Positions 1 to 5,520 of a stretch of 5,520 nt of DNA are shown here, piece by piece (positions within the stretch are counted from its first letter, which is position 1; each line of letters opens with the position of its first letter). The notes beneath the pieces are model-generated. The model did not search any database. It was given only the letters and a program-made list of their open reading frames with translations, and was not told the origin of the DNA. A program made the position numbers and the translations under genes. This stretch comes from an uncultured Bacteroidota bacterium (GTDB lineage: Bacteria; Bacteroidota; Bacteroidia; Chitinophagales; Chitinophagaceae), in assembly GCA_903835145.1 (NCBI GenBank), contig CAILMA010000434.1, forward strand, positions 1 to 5,520. Direction: 5' to 3'.

Positions 1-88
1 GTCAAACTTTTGGACTAAATTATATTAGGTGTTGGTATAATCTTGTTTTTTTCTTTGGTATGAATTCAATTCGCGTATTTAGCCCGCC

Positions 89-100
89 ATCCAATTGGAT
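89..100. repeat. 12-bp perfect palindrome
   Basis: ATCCAATTGGAT reads identically on both strands. It lies outside any supported gene. It could be a protein-binding site, or chance in A/T-rich DNA. No function is assigned. Confidence 0.3.
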
Positions 101-151
101 GCTATTATCCCCATCCTCCAAGTTGTAGCCATAGTGGAAGAGACTTTTGGC

Positions 152-186
152 GCCGCAGCCCATAGCACTCCTGCGGCATCGTGCCG
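152..186. repeat. Overlapping inverted repeats (alternative hairpins)
   Basis: GCCGCAG (152-158) is complementary to CTGCGGC (171-177), giving a 7-bp stem with a 12-nt loop. CGGCA (174-178) is complementary to TGCCG (182-186), giving a 5-bp stem with a 3-nt loop. The two share bases 174-177, so they cannot form together. Neither strand shows a T-run directly after the stems, so this is not an intrinsic terminator. It may be part of a structured RNA or a repeat element. Confidence 0.35.
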
Positions 187-298
187 AAAATTTTACGATT
201 ATACTTTGTCGATACCGGTGATGGAATATGTCCTCCTTTTAAGAGCACCAACCCATAGTGAAATGTCGATGGTCGGGATTAAAATAGAATGTAGGAAG

Positions 299-326
299 AA
301 AAAAATGGTCAGTTACACGCTGACCA
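299..326 (-). terminator. Intrinsic terminator downstream of the GT-C/TPR gene
   Basis: Read on the minus strand, TGGTCAG (326-320), a 7-nt loop and CTGACCA (312-306) form a perfect 7-bp stem, followed at once by seven T residues (305-299). This is the classic rho-independent layout. It sits 122 nt beyond the stop of the glycosyltransferase gene and probably ends the comB-glycosyltransferase transcript. The stem has four G:C pairs, so strength is moderate. Confidence 0.75.
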
Positions 327-397
327 AACCACCGTTTCCAATTGCAACTGTTGACCTCACTTCGGCTATCATAGGCATATGCTTCCGCAACGGTGGT
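299..397 (-). ncRNA. Possible small RNA or structured 3' UTR
   Basis: On the minus strand, ACCACCGTT (397-389) can pair with AACGGTGGT (336-328) in a perfect 9-bp helix closing a 52-nt loop. One base separates it from the terminator hairpin at 326-299. The loop contains short self-complementary motifs such as GCATATGC (376-383) and CAATTG. A long helix stacked beside an intrinsic terminator is the usual 3' architecture of bacterial small RNAs and of processed, structured 3' UTRs. I see no match to the 6S, SRP, tmRNA or RNase P cores, and no clear promoter upstream. The 5' boundary given is only the outer edge of the helix. Identity is inferred from structure alone. Confidence 0.25.
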
Positions 398-448
398 AAG
401 CACACATAAAACCGGCTGGAAACCCTTTCCACGCTCTGGTACAAAAAC

Positions 449-2536
449 CTACCGCTTCAAACCCTGGTAATAATTGTTGTCTATCTGGTTAAAACCAAGG
501 CTTATTGCTTTCTGCACATCCTGAAGAGCCTGACCTTTATTGCCTTTTTGTGCATAGCACATGGACCGTGCATAGTACACTTCTCCCATATCCGGGTCTA
601 TTTCAAGGGCACGTGCGAAGTCTTTAAATGCTTCGTCGCAGCGGTTCATGCGTTGCAGGGCGCGGCCTCTGTTAAGCCATGGAGCCACTATGTCAGGGTT
701 CTGCTGTACTGCAATACCATACTGAACCAATGCCGAGTCATGCCGCCCGTTCATATCGAGAAAGTTGGCAAAATTACTATGTGCCTCAGGGTTGTAGGGC
801 TTCAACCGCAATGTCTGGTTAAAACAATACAATGCAGAATCATTCGCCCTAAGTATGCTGTACATAATTGCCAACCCGATATAGGCATTCGCAGCCTGAT
901 CGCTGGTATCAAGTTTAAGCGCCTTATAATAATTGTTCCGCGCCTCAACAAAATGTTGCGTTGCCGAGGGTATGTTATTCGCCATCTGATCATACTGCGC
1001 TGCTGTCCTGTGCAATTCCGCCAGAGAAATATAGGGGTTCACAAATTTCGACTGCAGTTCTATCGCCTTGGTAAGCAAGTACAACGACGAGTCATAATCA
1101 AGCTTCCGCTCTTTAGCATCCAGTGCCGCATTGAACTTAGAAAAATAAAAGAAACCAAGGTTGTTATAACCATTTGGTGCTCTTGTTGGCTCTACTTCTA
1201 TCTCATCGCGCCAAAGACTCATTCCATCATACCAAACCTTGCATCGCTCATTGGTCAAAAAGCTCAGCACAAGGACATATACCCCTACAGCACCAGCTAT
1301 CAGCTTTCCCGTTTGTTGATTGCCCCCAGGCTCAAACCATGTGCTTCCCCACCACCCCAACATAAAAAACAAACCCATGTAGGGTATATAAGAATATCTA
1401 TCGGCAATAATGGCACCACCCACCGGTATAAACTGCAGCAACAAAGCAATGTTCACAAGAAAAAATGCAGCCCCAAATACTATAAATTTATTCTTGCGCC
1501 CAAACTGCCAGACAACAAAAATCAAAGCAAGCGATAGAAACAAATAAATGTAATAATGAGGTTCTAAGCTTCCATTTACTTTTAATGGGTAGGGGTAAAA
1601 ACACAATAACTTTATTGGCACTACAGCCTTCCACAAATAACTGATGAGTGCATATCCACCAAGGCCAAGCCTTTCCAAGCCATTGAACGTCTCACCCTGG
1701 GTCCCCAGCGCACCAAATACACGCTGATCAAACAACGACTTGATACCCGCCGCAAACGCCAACCCAAAAAACGGAAGTTTTTCAAGCAGCATGCCCATAT
1801 TCCACTTACGTTCTTCAAAATAATCAATAGCAAAAAGCGTCACCGGCAAGCTCACAGCCACAGGCTTTGAAAGCAAACTCAGTGCAAAGAACAAAATGGA
1901 ATAAATAAACCACTTGGCTCGCTTGAATTCCCCTGCTCTGGTATAATACAAATACATGATCAGGGAAGCCATATAAAAGAACCCATAAACAACATCCTTT
2001 CTCCCCGCAGCCCACGCCACAGACTCCACATGCATGGGGTGCACCCCAAATAAAACCGCTGTAATAGTCGCAGCTACTGTACGCTTCGTAAGTAGCTGGA
2101 CGAAACAATAAACAAGCACTGTTGTTGCAAGATGAAACAACAGACTTTGAAGATGGAACGAAAAAGGAGAAAGCCGGGAGATACTATAATCAAATGCGTA
2201 GGTAAGCATGGTTATGGGGTGGTAGTTGCCCATTATAGCGGTCGAAAAAATATTCTTCAGCCCTTCACTGCTCAAATCTTTTATAATTGGCTGATTTGTC
2301 ACATACCCGGGATCATCCCAGTTTGTAAACTGATTCAGCAACGATGCCTTTAAAGCCAAAAACGTAACTACCAATACCGCTCCTATTGCCATCAGATGCG
2401 TCTTATTGGAAGCAAAAAAACCTCCTTTAGGGCTCACATTGTTGCTGCTGACTGCGTTCTTAGTGGTCCCTGCAGGAACCTTCACAGGTCCGGCGTTAGC
2501 ACCTACTACCGGTTGCTGACGAATTTTCTTGGCCAT
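449..2536 (-). CDS. TMTC/PMT-like GT-C glycosyltransferase with C-terminal TPR repeats
   Basis: A 695-residue membrane protein. The N-terminal ~45 residues are basic and probably cytoplasmic. About eleven hydrophobic segments follow between residues 47 and 427, and then a soluble C-terminal half. Hallmarks of the TMTC-type GT-C fold are visible: N72-W73-D74-D75 after the first helix, where this superfamily places its catalytic acidic pair; NYHP (104-107); GVHPMHVESV with R179-K180-D181 (164-181); LLSKP (221-225); and DRYSYIP (379-385). Residues ~455-683 carry TPR repeats, clearest at ~549-582, 583-616, 617-650 and 651-683. Family members transfer sugars from polyprenyl-phosphate donors to proteins in the periplasm or ER lumen; donor and acceptor here are unknown. 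The ATG at 2536 is preceded by an A/T-rich leader with inverted repeats, and no Shine-Dalgarno motif is seen. The gene lies 71 nt after comB with no terminator between, so cotranscription is likely. An alternative name is simply TPR-repeat membrane protein. Confidence 0.88.
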   Translation of the reverse strand: MAKKIRQQPVVGANAGPVKVPAGTTKNAVSSNNVSPKGGFFASNKTHLMAIGAVLVVTFLALKASLLNQFTNWDDPGYVTNQPIIKDLSSEGLKNIFSTAIMGNYHPITMLTYAFDYSISRLSPFSFHLQSLLFHLATTVLVYCFVQLLTKRTVAATITAVLFGVHPMHVESVAWAAGRKDVVYGFFYMASLIMYLYYTRAGEFKRAKWFIYSILFFALSLLSKPVAVSLPVTLFAIDYFEERKWNMGMLLEKLPFFGLAFAAGIKSLFDQRVFGALGTQGETFNGLERLGLGGYALISYLWKAVVPIKLLCFYPYPLKVNGSLEPHYYIYLFLSLALIFVVWQFGRKNKFIVFGAAFFLVNIALLLQFIPVGGAIIADRYSYIPYMGLFFMLGWWGSTWFEPGGNQQTGKLIAGAVGVYVLVLSFLTNERCKVWYDGMSLWRDEIEVEPTRAPNGYNNLGFFYFSKFNAALDAKERKLDYDSSLYLLTKAIELQSKFVNPYISLAELHRTAAQYDQMANNIPSATQHFVEARNNYYKALKLDTSDQAANAYIGLAIMYSILRANDSALYCFNQTLRLKPYNPEAHSNFANFLDMNGRHDSALVQYGIAVQQNPDIVAPWLNRGRALQRMNRCDEAFKDFARALEIDPDMGEVYYARSMCYAQKGNKGQALQDVQKAISLGFNQIDNNYYQGLKR

Positions 2537-2544
2537 ACATTATA

Positions 2545-2569
2545 AAGGTATCAAGGTAACAATACCTTG
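2545..2569 (-). repeat. Triple AAGGTA/TACCTT inverted-repeat cluster in the leader
   Basis: On the minus strand the left arm CAAGGTAT (2569-2562) can pair with either of two downstream arms. Pairing with TACCTTG (2558-2552) gives a 7-bp stem with a 4-nt loop; pairing with ATACCTT (2551-2545) gives a 7-bp stem with a 10-nt loop. The two pairings exclude each other. The cluster ends 8 nt before the start codon of the glycosyltransferase gene. No T-run follows, so it is not a terminator. It could be an operator or a leader structure affecting translation; that is inference. Confidence 0.4.
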
Positions 2570-2607
2570 TAAAAATAGAAAAATAATGCAGTTAAAATAA
2601 CCAGAGG

Positions 2608-3333
2608 TTACGGATGAAAAACTTGAATCTCATCGCCGTAGAGCACAGGTACTACAGGGTGCAGATCAAGGGAAACACAATATTCCATATCGTGAACCAA
2701 CCCGAAAGCCGACAACCTACGGTAGTGCGAACTATCACTCAAAAATTCAATTAAACCTTCACTGCTTGCACGTTCATAAAGAACACGTGCGGCACGGGCA
2801 CTGTCGCAATTGATGTCAAATGAGGCCCCGATTTCCTGCACCACAGCCCCCGCAAAAAGTGTATCCTCAAGGTTAACCCTATCCTTCCAAGAAGCGCAAC
2901 CAAGCAGCACATTTTTACCCCGATTTATCAGGTAGGCACAAACCGCACGCAAATTTAAAAATGAACCTATCACAATGGTGTCTGCATCCTCTACCATATG
3001 AAGCAATCGGGTACCGTTTGTAGTAGTAAGAATGAGCTTTTTACCTTTTACGAAGTCAGCCGGATATTCAAGTGGAGAGTTACCGTGCTGCAGCCCTTCG
3101 GCTACTCTACCGTCACGTTCACCGGCCGTGATGCTGCCCTCAATAGTGCTGCCAAGCTCTATACAACGAGCTACCGTGGCAACAGGAACAACGCATGCAG
3201 CTCCATTGTGCAATGCAGCAGTAATAGTAGAAGTGGCTCTGAAGATATCTATGATAACCACAACAGAACCCTTGGTATCGTAAAGGTGTAATAACGCAGG
3301 AGACAGGCAAACTTCCAGCTTAGGCTTTTCCAT
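2608..3333 (-). CDS. comB: 2-phosphosulfolactate phosphatase (ComB family)
   Basis: Probable Mg2+-dependent phosphatase converting 2-phosphosulfolactate to sulfolactate plus phosphate in the cytoplasm. This is the second step of the coenzyme M-type sulfolactate pathway in archaea; homologues are widespread in bacteria. From the chosen start it has 241 residues, the usual family length. Family blocks appear in order: VVIIDIFRATSTI (25-37), GERDGR (71-76), HGNSPLEY (83-90), LTTTNGTRLL (102-111), IGSFLN (122-127) and LEDTLFAGAVV (155-165). An in-frame ATG at 3384 would add 17 residues, but they are encoded by the gldN terminator hairpin and T-run, so that start is rejected. The ATGs at 3342 and 3333 are both possible; 3333 begins with MEKPKLEVCLSP, where family similarity starts. 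There is no signal peptide. In Bacteroidota the product might feed cysteate and sulfonolipid synthesis, which is inference. Confidence 0.88.
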   Translation of the reverse strand: MEKPKLEVCLSPALLHLYDTKGSVVVIIDIFRATSTITAALHNGAACVVPVATVARCIELGSTIEGSITAGERDGRVAEGLQHGNSPLEYPADFVKGKKLILTTTNGTRLLHMVEDADTIVIGSFLNLRAVCAYLINRGKNVLLGCASWKDRVNLEDTLFAGAVVQEIGASFDINCDSARAARVLYERASSEGLIEFLSDSSHYRRLSAFGLVHDMEYCVSLDLHPVVPVLYGDEIQVFHP

Positions 3334-3360
3334 ACTATTCATGAAGCGGAATTGAACTGC

Positions 3361-3396
3361 AAAATAATAAAAAAGCGCTGCCAAATTGCAGCGCTT
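3361..3396 (-). terminator. Strong intrinsic terminator after gldN
   Basis: On the minus strand GCGCTG-containing arms form a perfect 9-bp stem: AAGCGCTGC (3396-3388), loop AATTTG (3387-3382), GCAGCGCTT (3381-3373). Next come TTTT (3372-3369) and a further T-rich tract to 3361. It begins 24 nt after the gldN stop and separates the gldMN unit from comB. It also shows that the in-frame ATG at 3384 upstream of comB is not a translation start. Confidence 0.92.
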
Positions 3397-3420
3397 GTAA
3401 AATATTGAAACATATTAGGT

Positions 3421-4350
3421 TTAATAAACCCACATATCATGCTCTTTATTAAAGATTTCATTAGCATCCTGTTGGCTCTCATAAAGTGCTTCCATTTTGC
3501 CACGACCATCAGACCCGTAAATCTGTTCGTACCTCTGGTCAAGCGAATTGCTAACTTTAGTGATCTTGCTGGCAAACTGACGCGATTCAAAAAACTCATC
3601 CCAAGTGTAACGGGCAATGTCATTCTGAGGGTTAAACACTTCATAAGAAGCAAGTATCGGCCTCAATTCAGAGTAGTTCAACCAGAACATTGTCTGTAAA
3701 CCCTTGATATCACCAGTCTCAGTACGGGTAATGATTTTTGGTGCAATACCTACAATCCTTACAACCATCTTACCCTGATTACGGTCAAATATCCAATCTT
3801 CCTTCAACGCAATAGATATAACATCCTCCGGACGGAAATCTCTTCTGAACACCTTAGTAACTGGCTGACCAGTAATAGGATCATCCTGAGTCATAGAATC
3901 AACTCTACCCGAAAGTTGTTCAAGAACTTGCTCCTTGGTAAGCTTTGTGGTAAATCGATCATCAAAGTTTGAATAAGCACTTACTTTACCACGCTTGATA
4001 GCATCAAAAAGTATTTCCACAAACATACCACCACCGGTGTTTTCATCACCCTGATAACGGAAGCCTATATTTTGCTTTTCGAACATGTCGATTTCACGCC
4101 AAACTCTTTTCTTCCATAAAACGTCTGCTTCACGCACATACTGCCACGGAATAGGCGCACCAACGTGCTTCATCTTATCATAAGAACCATCCTGAACCAG
4201 AGAAGGTTTCCAGTCCTGATTAACAAACTGTTCCCCACCCGCACCAACAGGCTCGTCGCTAACTGTAGTACCTTTCTGAGCAAATGCAGATGTAATACCA
4301 ACACTCAATATTACCGCAAAGGCTAACTTGGAAGAATTAAAAATATTCAT
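3421..4350 (-). CDS. gldN: Gliding motility / T9SS protein GldN (PorN)
   Basis: A periplasmic T9SS component that binds the lipoprotein GldK (PorK) to form the large ring under the outer membrane; it is required for secretion of adhesins and enzymes and for gliding. The 309 residues match the family's usual length of about 300. A signal peptide is clear: lysine at 8, a hydrophobic core at 9-20 and a probable cut after SAFA (21-24), leaving Gln25. There is no lipobox cysteine, so it is not a lipoprotein. Characteristic blocks are YVREADVLWKKRVWREIDMF (71-90), the FRRDFRPEDV and ALKEDWIFDR stretch (168-190), RIVGIAPK (198-205), and WLNYSELRP (223-231) through TWDEFFESRQF (249-259). The gene starts 21 nt after gldM; its leader is A/T-rich with the palindrome ATTTGCAAAT and no Shine-Dalgarno motif, as is typical of this phylum. 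It is presumably cotranscribed with gldM and ends at the terminator at 3396-3361. Confidence 0.96.
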   Translation of the reverse strand: MNIFNSSKLAFAVILSVGITSAFAQKGTTVSDEPVGAGGEQFVNQDWKPSLVQDGSYDKMKHVGAPIPWQYVREADVLWKKRVWREIDMFEKQNIGFRYQGDENTGGGMFVEILFDAIKRGKVSAYSNFDDRFTTKLTKEQVLEQLSGRVDSMTQDDPITGQPVTKVFRRDFRPEDVISIALKEDWIFDRNQGKMVVRIVGIAPKIITRTETGDIKGLQTMFWLNYSELRPILASYEVFNPQNDIARYTWDEFFESRQFASKITKVSNSLDQRYEQIYGSDGRGKMEALYESQQDANEIFNKEHDMWVY

Positions 4351-4371
4351 ATAAAAAATATTTGCAAATTT

Positions 4372-5520
4372 TTAGTTTAATGTAAAGATAAGACTACCCA
4401 ATGACGACCTTACTTTACCATCAGGTCCTACCCCCTTAACACTCTCAATGTATATCCTGTCGCCTGGCCTGGCTACATTCATCATCTTAGAAATCTCGGC
4501 ATTGTCTGAAAAACGACAACCGGCCTGATTCTTAATAGTTATATTGTTAGTAACCTCACCTGTTGATTTTCTATACATAGAAAACTGGAATTCAACAATT
4601 TTAAACTTTGCTTCGTATTCGAAATTCTCCAATTTAGCAATAGGAGCAATCGCATTGCGGAACATAGCAGCACTAAGTGTACCTTCCTTTTTGTCCAAAA
4701 GATACAGGGTTGGATTAGGAATGTTCTTCACCCTGAAAGAAGCCGTACCCACTTTCACCGGCGTACCGCCCGTTGTCTTTGGCTGAGCCATGATGTCAAT
4801 AGTCATGTTTGGATTAGGATTAGTACAATTGATAACAAAGTGTCCATCACTACCAGTCTGTGTTACTCCAGCAGGAAGATTCAAATAAACAGCACCTATC
4901 GCATACCCCGCAGCAGTCACAGTAACCGGGTTAGGAACCCCCACGTACATGATATTCATCTTATCCAATCCCATTGACGCACCTGTCTGACCAACAACAT
5001 AGTCGAATGACCATGGCTTGGTGAGTGTACCCTGTGCAGTCCCTTCAAGTGTAACGGTACCTTTTACAGTCTGTAGACCTGTTCCTGATGCAACTGTTTC
5101 CCACTCAATAACACCGTTCTTCGCTGGCTTCTTGTTACCACCACCCTGAGAGATGTTAACGGTTGGCTGATTACTTGTATTGAACGCCGCAAGTAATATA
5201 GTAGCTTCAATCTTATCACCTACAAGCGCATAAGTTGTTTTAGGTATGGCTATCGCAGCAACAGTATCATATTTCAGATCTTTTGCGTGAGACAATTCTG
5301 CCAACTTCTTAATTACAAGTCCTTCTGCACTTCTAACGTCATTCTGAAACTTAGAGAACATCGCCATAGCCGCAACTGAAGGCATGTGCTCAAAATAAGC
5401 CTGACTCCAATCTTGTTTAGGGTTATTTTCAGTTTTAGGAGGAAGTGTGATGGACAACGGCATTTGCTTACTCAATTCACCGGAATCCGAAGGGATTTGA
5501 TCCAAAAGGAACTTCCTCAA
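4372..5520 (-). CDS. gldM: Gliding motility / T9SS motor protein GldM (PorM), N-terminally cut by the window
   Basis: GldM partners with GldL in the inner membrane to form the proton-driven rotary motor of T9SS and gliding; its periplasmic part spans to the GldKN ring. The frame is open to the window edge. The first visible codon is TTG (Leu), not a demonstrated start, and about 130 residues, including the transmembrane helix, should lie beyond it given a usual length of about 515. The 382 visible residues cover the end of helical domain D1, with FEHMPSVAAMAMFSKFQNDV at 43-62, and then the beta-rich domains D2-D4. Family signatures include GASMGLDKMNIMYVGVPNPV (180-199), IPNPTLYLLDKKEG (267-280) and RPGDRIYIESVKGVGPDGK (351-369). 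A Gly/Lys-rich loop lies at 126-136 in D2. Two cysteines (232, 335) are present. The stop is 21 nt before gldN, the conserved gldM-gldN order; gldL and gldK are expected beyond the right edge. Confidence 0.95.
   Translation of the reverse strand: MRKFLLDQIPSDSGELSKQMPLSITLPPKTENNPKQDWSQAYFEHMPSVAAMAMFSKFQNDVRSAEGLVIKKLAELSHAKDLKYDTVAAIAIPKTTYALVGDKIEATILLAAFNTSNQPTVNISQGGGNKKPAKNGVIEWETVASGTGLQTVKGTVTLEGTAQGTLTKPWSFDYVVGQTGASMGLDKMNIMYVGVPNPVTVTAAGYAIGAVYLNLPAGVTQTGSDGHFVINCTNPNPNMTIDIMAQPKTTGGTPVKVGTASFRVKNIPNPTLYLLDKKEGTLSAAMFRNAIAPIAKLENFEYEAKFKIVEFQFSMYRKSTGEVTNNITIKNQAGCRFSDNAEISKMMNVARPGDRIYIESVKGVGPDGKVRSSLGSLIFTLN

Larger units (their letters stand above)
1..448. other. Gene-free left flank with inverted repeats
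   Basis: No coding region here is convincing. The longest plus-strand frame (95-409, TTG start) lacks a leader signal, resembles no family I know, and runs through the terminator of the opposing gene. On the minus strand, the frame that continues past the glycosyltransferase stop has only one stop (239-241) before the next at 20-22, which is fewer than expected by chance, but it has no start codon near its beginning and no recognisable domain. What can be seen is secondary-structure potential: a hairpin with T-run at 299-326, a 9-bp inverted repeat at 328-336/389-397, overlapping inverted repeats at 152-186, and a 12-bp palindrome at 89-100. The segment could be a 3' UTR, a structured RNA, a dispersed repeat or decayed coding DNA. 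The left edge cuts off whatever follows. Confidence 0.6.

Noticed and set aside
9..45. A promoter-like pair on the plus strand: TTTG (9-12) with TAATCTTG (38-45), or TATAAT (36-41)
   Set aside because: The 25-nt spacing is too long for the Bacteroidota -33/-7 pattern, TATAAT is not this phylum's usual signal, and no supported plus-strand gene follows.
95..409. A plus-strand open frame of 104 codons beginning with TTG
   Set aside because: It has no ATG start or leader signal, crosses the minus-strand terminator and 9-bp helix, and its translation resembles no known family.
548..1537. A long plus-strand open frame of 329 codons
   Set aside because: It lies wholly antisense to the TPR and membrane region of the glycosyltransferase, with Cys/Arg/Ile/His-rich composition typical of an antisense shadow.
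3360..3385. A promoter for comB: TTTG (3385-3382) and TTATTTTG (3367-3360) on the minus strand
   Set aside because: The second motif deviates at a key position, the spacing of 14 is too short, and both elements are already explained by the terminator loop and T-run.
3339..3653. A minus-strand open frame of 104 codons overlapping the end of gldN
   Set aside because: It is a frame-shifted shadow of gldN that runs through the terminator; gldN itself has full family signatures.
4351..4371. The ATTTGCAAAT palindrome between gldM and gldN as an operator
   Set aside because: It is ten bases in a very A/T-rich 21-nt gap within a presumed operon; chance is the simpler explanation.
4798..4824. A short repeated GGATTAG pattern
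   Set aside because: It simply encodes the Asn-Pro-Asn-Pro-Asn stretch of GldM and is not a repeat element.

Overview
The window looks like chromosomal DNA of a gliding-type member of the Bacteroidota. The best evidence is the adjacent pair gldM and gldN, which encode core parts of the type IX secretion system (T9SS) and gliding machinery and are essentially confined to this phylum. The A/T-rich gene leaders without Shine-Dalgarno motifs fit. A Chitinophagia or Sphingobacteriia-like lineage is plausible but cannot be fixed from this sequence.

All supported genes are on the minus strand, so the layout reads from right to left. The window opens inside gldM (5520-4372, N-terminal end missing). 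gldN follows after a 21-nt gap (4350-3421), and a strong intrinsic terminator (3396-3361) then closes the gldMN unit. Next comes a comB-like gene for 2-phosphosulfolactate phosphatase; its start is best placed at 3333, because a longer in-frame start would translate through the terminator. After 71 nt, which hold a cluster of short inverted repeats, comes a 695-residue membrane protein of the TMTC/PMT-like GT-C glycosyltransferase type with C-terminal TPR repeats (2536-449). A second intrinsic terminator lies 122 nt downstream of its stop (326-299).

The left 448 bases hold no gene I can support. They contain a structured stretch (397-299) ending in that terminator, which could be a structured 3' UTR or a small RNA. 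Beyond it is a segment with overlapping inverted repeats and unusually few stop codons in one frame.

Functionally, GldM (periplasmic part of the rotary motor) and GldN (periplasmic ring partner of GldK) drive T9SS secretion and gliding. ComB makes sulfolactate, a possible route to the sulfonate head group of capnine-type sulfonolipids, which have been linked to gliding in Cytophaga/Flavobacterium. The GT-C/TPR protein could glycosylate exported proteins. A shared cell-surface theme is attractive, but it is inference from proximity. I see no clearly novel system; the candidates worth a second look are the structured RNA-like segment, the repeat cluster ahead of the glycosyltransferase gene, and the comB-gldMN neighbourhood.
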